From assembly GCF_002804065.1 (NCBI RefSeq), contig NZ_CP024955.1, positions 2,604,001-2,668,000 of the forward strand: a stretch of 64,000 nucleotides of DNA, given 5' to 3'. Source of the stretch: Kyrpidia spormannii. Its GTDB lineage: Bacteria; Bacillota; Bacilli; Kyrpidiales; Kyrpidiaceae. A model generated the notes under the pieces. That model searched no databases. It was not told the origin of the DNA and saw only the letters and a program-made list of their open reading frames with translations. This document shows positions 60,122 through 64,000 of the stretch, one piece after another (the stretch's first letter is position 1; each line of letters starts with the position of its first letter). A program made the position numbers and the translations under genes.

Positions 60122-61129
60122 TCAGTCCACAGCTTCTTTTTCCCATCGCCCCTCCCGCAGGGCCAGCCAAAGATACTGAGACACATAACTTCGCCACCCG
60201 GCAAACATCCTGCCAAACTCCCGCAACTCCGCCTCGGTGGCATTGCGACCCAAGCCCAGCAGTTTCCCCAGTGCCCGCCGCAACCCAATATCTGCGGCAG
60301 GCAAGACATCGGGATGCCGGAACACAAACAGTAGAAAACATTCCGCCGACCACCGCCCCACTCCTTTTACTTGAGTCAGGTGCGCAATGGCCTCTTCGGC
60401 CTCCATGCCTTCATACACGGAGGTGTCCCAACCGTTTACGATCCGCCGGGCCAAAGAAATCAGATAGCTTGCCTTCTGCCTGCTGAATTGAAAAGGTCGC
60501 AGATCTTCTGGCTCCAAGCCCGCAATTCGCTCCGGAGAGGGGAACACCCGGTACACCGCTTCGCCGACCTGGAGAGTATCGCCAAATTTCTCTACCAACG
60601 TCCGTTTGAGCTTCGCGGCAAAGGTGACGTTGACCTGTTGCCCAACGATTACCCAACACATGCCCTGAAATGGGTCAGCCATGCATACAGGTTTGAAACC
60701 TCGATACAACTGGTGAAGAGGTTCCAGCGGTGAACCGGCAACCGCATTATCGAAGCCGCGAATGTCCGCTTCCAATTGAAACATCCGATCGGCCACTTCC
60801 ACCGGGCCGCGTACCCACACCCCGCGGGTCGGGGATTGCGATTCCCGGATACCGGAGAGCGGTGCCGGCTCTACTGGCGACGAGGCCTTTACCGACTTCG
60901 GAGACTTCACAGAAACGTCGCCAACCGAACCCTCGCCATCGACGCGAACCTCCACAAAGGTTGGGCGATCTCGCCAGCGAACGGCCGTGGCACAACCTCC
61001 CGCGTCCACCCGCTCCACAAAGGCCCCGGGGTGGGTGGACAAATATGCTAACTGGAGCTCAAATCGGTGTTCCGGCGACGTGCGAACCCAGGTCGGCTGC
61101 CCCGCTTCCCCCTGTCTTGATCTCTCCAC
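60122..61129 (-). CDS. alkA: AlkA-type DNA-3-methyladenine glycosylase
   Basis: The 335-residue protein has an AlkA-like N-terminal beta domain (FELQLAYLSTHPGAF), the HhH-GPD core with WVIVGQQVNVTFAAKLK, the hairpin KGVGRWSAECFLLF and the catalytic Asp in LPAADIGLRRALG. It excises alkylated purines from DNA. An insertion of about 60 Pro/Ser-rich residues separates the two domains. The GTG at 61129 is preferred for its AGGTGGG; the frame is open to 61228. Confidence 0.85.
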   Translation of the reverse strand: MERSRQGEAGQPTWVRTSPEHRFELQLAYLSTHPGAFVERVDAGGCATAVRWRDRPTFVEVRVDGEGSVGDVSVKSPKSVKASSPVEPAPLSGIRESQSPTRGVWVRGPVEVADRMFQLEADIRGFDNAVAGSPLEPLHQLYRGFKPVCMADPFQGMCWVIVGQQVNVTFAAKLKRTLVEKFGDTLQVGEAVYRVFPSPERIAGLEPEDLRPFQFSRQKASYLISLARRIVNGWDTSVYEGMEAEEAIAHLTQVKGVGRWSAECFLLFVFRHPDVLPAADIGLRRALGKLLGLGRNATEAELREFGRMFAGWRSYVSQYLWLALREGRWEKEAVD

Positions 61130-61286
61130 ATTCTCACCCACCTCTCGCACTCCCGTTTCCCGCGTCACCCCTGGCATTCCGGGCCCTGTCGCGCTATGAT
61201 GAAGAAGGCCGTGCCAATGCGGCGCCAACCCTTACTGTGCCGGGTGCCGCACCCAAGCAAAATTCCATGGGATAGAAGGATGTCCA

Positions 61287-61640
61287 ATGACCTGTGTCAC
61301 CGAGCGTTTCTTTCAATATGATTCACGCCTGGAGGTCGAGGTCCCATCTCTGGATCGGGACTGGGACGAATACCCTTCCGACCTGCAAGAGGCCGTGATT
61401 GTCCACTGGGAGCGAATCCGGGCTGGGATCCCCGATGTCATCGCCCGTTTCGAGAAAGTCATCGCCACTCTCCAAGAGCGCGCAGCCGTAGAGGACGACT
61501 GGGATCAGGTCTGTAAACTGTACTGGGAGATTGCCGATTATGCCAGTCGCATCAACGATCTCAACATTCTTTACCGATCGGACCCGGAGTTGACCAGTCC
61601 CGGCAACAGCTCGACCCAGACCGAAGCAAAAACACGATGA
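61287..61640 (+). CDS. Hypothetical helical protein
   Basis: A 117-residue acidic, mostly helical protein with aromatic-rich start ERFFQYDSRLEVEVPSL and a conserved-looking centre EIADYASRINDLNILYRSDPEL. I recall small Bacillales proteins of this shape without a known role and cannot name the family. The ribosome-binding site (GAAGGA) is modest. It is divergent from alkA. Confidence 0.55.
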   Translation: MTCVTERFFQYDSRLEVEVPSLDRDWDEYPSDLQEAVIVHWERIRAGIPDVIARFEKVIATLQERAAVEDDWDQVCKLYWEIADYASRINDLNILYRSDPELTSPGNSSTQTEAKTR

Positions 61641-61701
61641 ATCCATCGGCCTCCACGGCTCGGGATCCCCGCATTTGTAAAGTGTACATGAACGCATGAA
61701 A

Positions 61702-61744
61702 GACCGGGAGAGGCAACCGCCATTTGCGCCCTCCTCTCCCGGTC
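61702..61744. terminator. Large inverted repeat between convergent genes
   Basis: GACCGGGAGAGG (61702-61713) and CCTCTCCCGGTC (61733-61744) are perfect 12-base inverted repeats around a 19-base loop. On the minus strand TTTC follows, so it probably terminates copA transcripts and may stop the hypothetical gene as well. The 226-base gap between the two genes holds nothing else that I recognise. Confidence 0.6.
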
Positions 61745-61866
61745 CCGAATTTCACAACCAGGCCCTTTGGATCTCGGGCAAGTCCCGCATGGCGTGGACC
61801 GCCACTGGCCTTGACCCTAGGCCTCACAATGCAACGCGCGATCTACCGCACCAGCTTCTCTCCCCA

Positions 61867-64000
61867 TTAAGCCACCTTCACCCTTTTGAGCCTCAGGGCA
61901 TTCAGCACCACGGATACCGAACTAAAAGCCATGGCGGCACCGGCCACCCACGGCGCGAGAAGTCCGGCCGCCGCTACCGGGATGCCCACAGTATTGTAGG
62001 CAAGGGCCCAGAACAGGTTTTGGCGGATGTTGCGCATCGTTTTCCGGCTCAATTCCACGGCCCGGGCCACACCCGTAACATCGCCGCCTACCAGGGTAAT
62101 GTCCGCCGTCTCGATGGCCACATCGGTCCCCGTGCCCATGGCAATGCCGAGATCTGCCGCCGCCAGGGCAGGCGCATCATTGATCCCGTCCCCCACCATG
62201 GCAACGACCTTGCCCTGGTTGCGCAGCGCCTTCACCCGGTCCGCTTTACCTTGGGGGAGGACTTCCGCCCAGACTTCGTCGATCCCCACCTGCCGGGCCA
62301 CCGCTTCGGCCGTCCGCCGGTTGTCCCCGGTAGCCATGACCACCTGGACGCCAAGATCTTTCAGTCGGCGAACCGCTTCGGCCGCCCTTTCCTTGACAGT
62401 ATCCGCCACGGCGAGCACACCGGCAACTTTTCCGTCGATACCGACGAACATCGCCGTTTTTCCAAGCCCCTCCAATTCCTGGGCGGCACCTTCCACCGCC
62501 GAGATCTCAATCCCTTCCTGGCGGAGAAGCGCCCGGGTGCCGACCAGGACCTTATGCCCCGCAACGACCGCCCGAACCCCGTATCCCGGAATCGCCTCAA
62601 AGGAGTCCGCCGACTCAGTGGTCATGCCGCGTTCCATCGCGCCCCGAACAATCGCCTGGGCCAAGGGATGTTCCGACGGCCCCTCCGCGGAGGCCGCCAA
62701 TCGCAGCAGCTCCGCTTCGTCTCCGTTCTTGACCACGATATCGGTCAGAGCCGGCTTGCCGGTGGTCAGTGTCCCCGTCTTATCGAGAATCACAGCGTTG
62801 ATTTTCTGGGCCCGCTCCAAATGTTCCCCACCTCGGAACAGGATCCCCAACTCTGCCGCCTTCCCGGTCCCGACCATGATCGACGTGGGCGTCGCGAGGC
62901 CCAGGGCGCACGGGCAGGCAATCACCAACACCGCAATCCCGTTCTCCAAAGCCCGGGTAAAGTTGCCCGGATCAATCAGCCCGAACCATAAAAGAAAGAC
63001 AACCACGGCAATGCCTACCACGACGGGTACGAAAACTCCCGAAATCGTATCGGCGATCCGCTGGATTGGCGCCTTCGTCCCTTGAGCCTCTTCCACGGCC
63101 CGGACGATCTGGGCGAGGGCGGTTTCTTTCCCCACCTTCACGGCCTCGATCAACAACGTGCCGTTCCCGTTGACCGTCGCCCCGATCACCGCGTCGCCCG
63201 GCTTCTTATCCACCGGTACGCTCTCCCCGGTCAGCATCGATTCATCTACCGTGGACAGTCCTTCCAGCACCCGTCCGTCCACCGGGATCTTTTCGCCGGG
63301 GCGCACCCGCAGCCAATCACCGGGAACCACCGCGTCGACCGGCACCTGTTCTTCCTGGCCATCCCGAACCCGGGTCGCCGTCTTTGCCTGCATGCCCATC
63401 AAATGGCGGATCGCTTCCGATGTCCGGCCTTTCGCCGCTGACTCCAGCCACTTGCCTACGAGGATCAGCGTGATCAGGATAGCGCTGGTTTCATAGTACA
63501 GGGCGGGATAATGACCCGTCGCCCCCGCGGCCACCCAGCGCAACGTCCCCCACAGGCTGTAAAAATATGCCGCCGATGTGCCCAGGGCCACGAGGACGTC
63601 CATATTGGCGCTTCCGTTGCGCAACGACTTGTACGCTCCGCGATAAAAAACCCATCCGATCAAAAATTGCACCGGCGTTGCCAAAGCAAATTGAAACCAA
63701 GGGTTCATGAGCAGCCCGGGCACAGGAATGCCGTGCAGCCCCGGGATATGCCCCACCATCGTGTAGAGAAGGGGCAACGATAGCAAGGTGGAGATCAGAA
63801 GACGATTGCGCTTCTCCACCGCCTCCTTACGGCGAAGATCGTCGGCCGCTGCATCTTGTTCCTCGTGCACCTTGGCATCGTAACCAAGGTCCCGAACCTT
63901 TTTTATGATATCGTCGATTTCGACGGCCCCCGGGTAATAGGTCAACGTTGCCCTTTCCAAGGCGAAATTCACCGTCGCCTCCACACCGGGCAGTTTATTG
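61867..64000 (-). CDS. copA: Copper-translocating P-type ATPase, cut by the window end
   Basis: At least 705 residues are visible; the coding frame runs on past 64000. The first visible part is the end of a heavy-metal-associated domain ([27 protein letters not shown]), then membrane helices, the TGES actuator motif, the ion-binding CPC in [22 protein letters not shown] with the phosphorylated Asp, the SEHPLA motif and [17 protein letters not shown] and late [15 protein letters not shown] are the copper-type ligand region. It exports Cu(I). The metal-binding N-terminal CxxC is outside the window. Confidence 0.93.
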   Translation of the reverse strand, partial: NKLPGVEATVNFALERATLTYYPGAVEIDDIIKKVRDLGYDAKVHEEQDAAADDLRRKEAVEKRNRLLISTLLSLPLLYTMVGHIPGLHGIPVPGLLMNPWFQFALATPVQFLIGWVFYRGAYKSLRNGSANMDVLVALGTSAAYFYSLWGTLRWVAAGATGHYPALYYETSAILITLILVGKWLESAAKGRTSEAIRHLMGMQAKTATRVRDGQEEQVPVDAVVPGDWLRVRPGEKIPVDGRVLEGLSTVDESMLTGESVPVDKKPGDAVIGATVNGNGTLLIEAVKVGKETALAQIVRAVEEAQGTKAPIQRIADTISGVFVPVVVGIAVVVFLLWFGLIDPGNFTRALENGIAVLVIACPCALGLATPTSIMVGTGKAAELGILFRGGEHLERAQKINAVILDKTGTLTTGKPALTDIVVKNGDEAELLRLAASAEGPSEHPLAQAIVRGAMERGMTTESADSFEAIPGYGVRAVVAGHKVLVGTRALLRQEGIEISAVEGAAQELEGLGKTAMFVGIDGKVAGVLAVADTVKERAAEAVRRLKDLGVQVVMATGDNRRTAEAVARQVGIDEVWAEVLPQGKADRVKALRNQGKVVAMVGDGINDAPALAAADLGIAMGTGTDVAIETADITLVGGDVTGVARAVELSRKTMRNIRQNLFWALAYNTVGIPVAAAGLLAPWVAGAAMAFSSVSVVLNALRLKRVKVA

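Overview
The window is high-GC DNA with Bacillus-type ribosome-binding sites (AAAGGAGG class), many GTG and TTG starts, and a gene set typical of spore-forming Bacillales: YtvI, FabL, and DUF402, DUF1450, DUF6154-like and YlaF-like small proteins. It also carries a form-II CO-dehydrogenase-like (cox) cluster, a glycolate/lactate oxidation operon and a complete System I cytochrome c maturation cluster. That mix suggests a thermophilic, facultatively lithotrophic Alicyclobacillaceae such as Kyrpidia. The assignment is inference from gene content; no search was run. I saw no rRNA, tRNA, CRISPR array or intact insertion sequence.

Layout. 0-1 kb: eutS-eutP with a promoter and an attenuator-like hairpin. 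1-1.45 kb: a decayed aspartate/glutamate racemase. 1.5-5.5 kb: pirin with a repressor-type promoter, then fabL, DUF402, ytvI and a small membrane protein. 5.6-13 kb: glycosyltransferase, mutY, a PduO-type adenosyltransferase, an EamA transporter, thiD and a one-chain class I fumarase. 13-21.3 kb: glcE-glcF-glcD-lctP-iclR, transcribed leftward from a promoter carrying a perfect 15-bp palindrome, plus an MFS carrier. 21.7-31.1 kb: coxG-coxS-coxL-coxM, then coxD-coxE-xdhC-mocA-moaA, a molybdenum hydroxylase with its maturation and cofactor genes. 31.3-46.3 kb: housekeeping and accessory genes (arginase-like, ClC channel, MFS, sfsA, recJ, iadA, acyl-CoA ligase, truncated haemoglobin, AEC permease, HAD phosphatase, RraA, transketolase).

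46.5-53.8 kb: ccmE-ccmF-ccmH-ccmI-like-(unknown)-ccmA-ccmB-ccmC-ccmD-like-tlpA, all on the plus strand and tightly coupled. CcmE has a CxxxY haem-binding motif in place of HxxxY. The CcmH homologue has a C-x8-C pair in place of CxxC.

54.1-59.05 kb: the most unusual locus, a six-gene plus-strand operon. It encodes a ferric-reductase-like di-haem membrane protein, two membrane-anchored and otherwise disordered proteins carrying ApbE-type flavinylation motifs (D-x-x-T-G-A-S), an ApbE flavin transferase without a signal peptide, and an OmpR-type response regulator with a His-rich sensor kinase. In one of the two proteins the motif is the extreme C-terminus. Four GTYAK-type repeats spaced exactly 11 bp precede the promoter. 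I read this as a flavinylated extracytoplasmic electron-transfer module in which unstructured tails replace the usual folded FMN-binding domain.

59.2-64 kb: a YbaK-type deacylase, DUF1450, an AlkA-type glycosylase, a hypothetical protein and a CopA ATPase cut by the window end. Several gene scars (racemase, a LivF tail, an SPFH/ribbon-helix-helix pair) mark deletions between these blocks.
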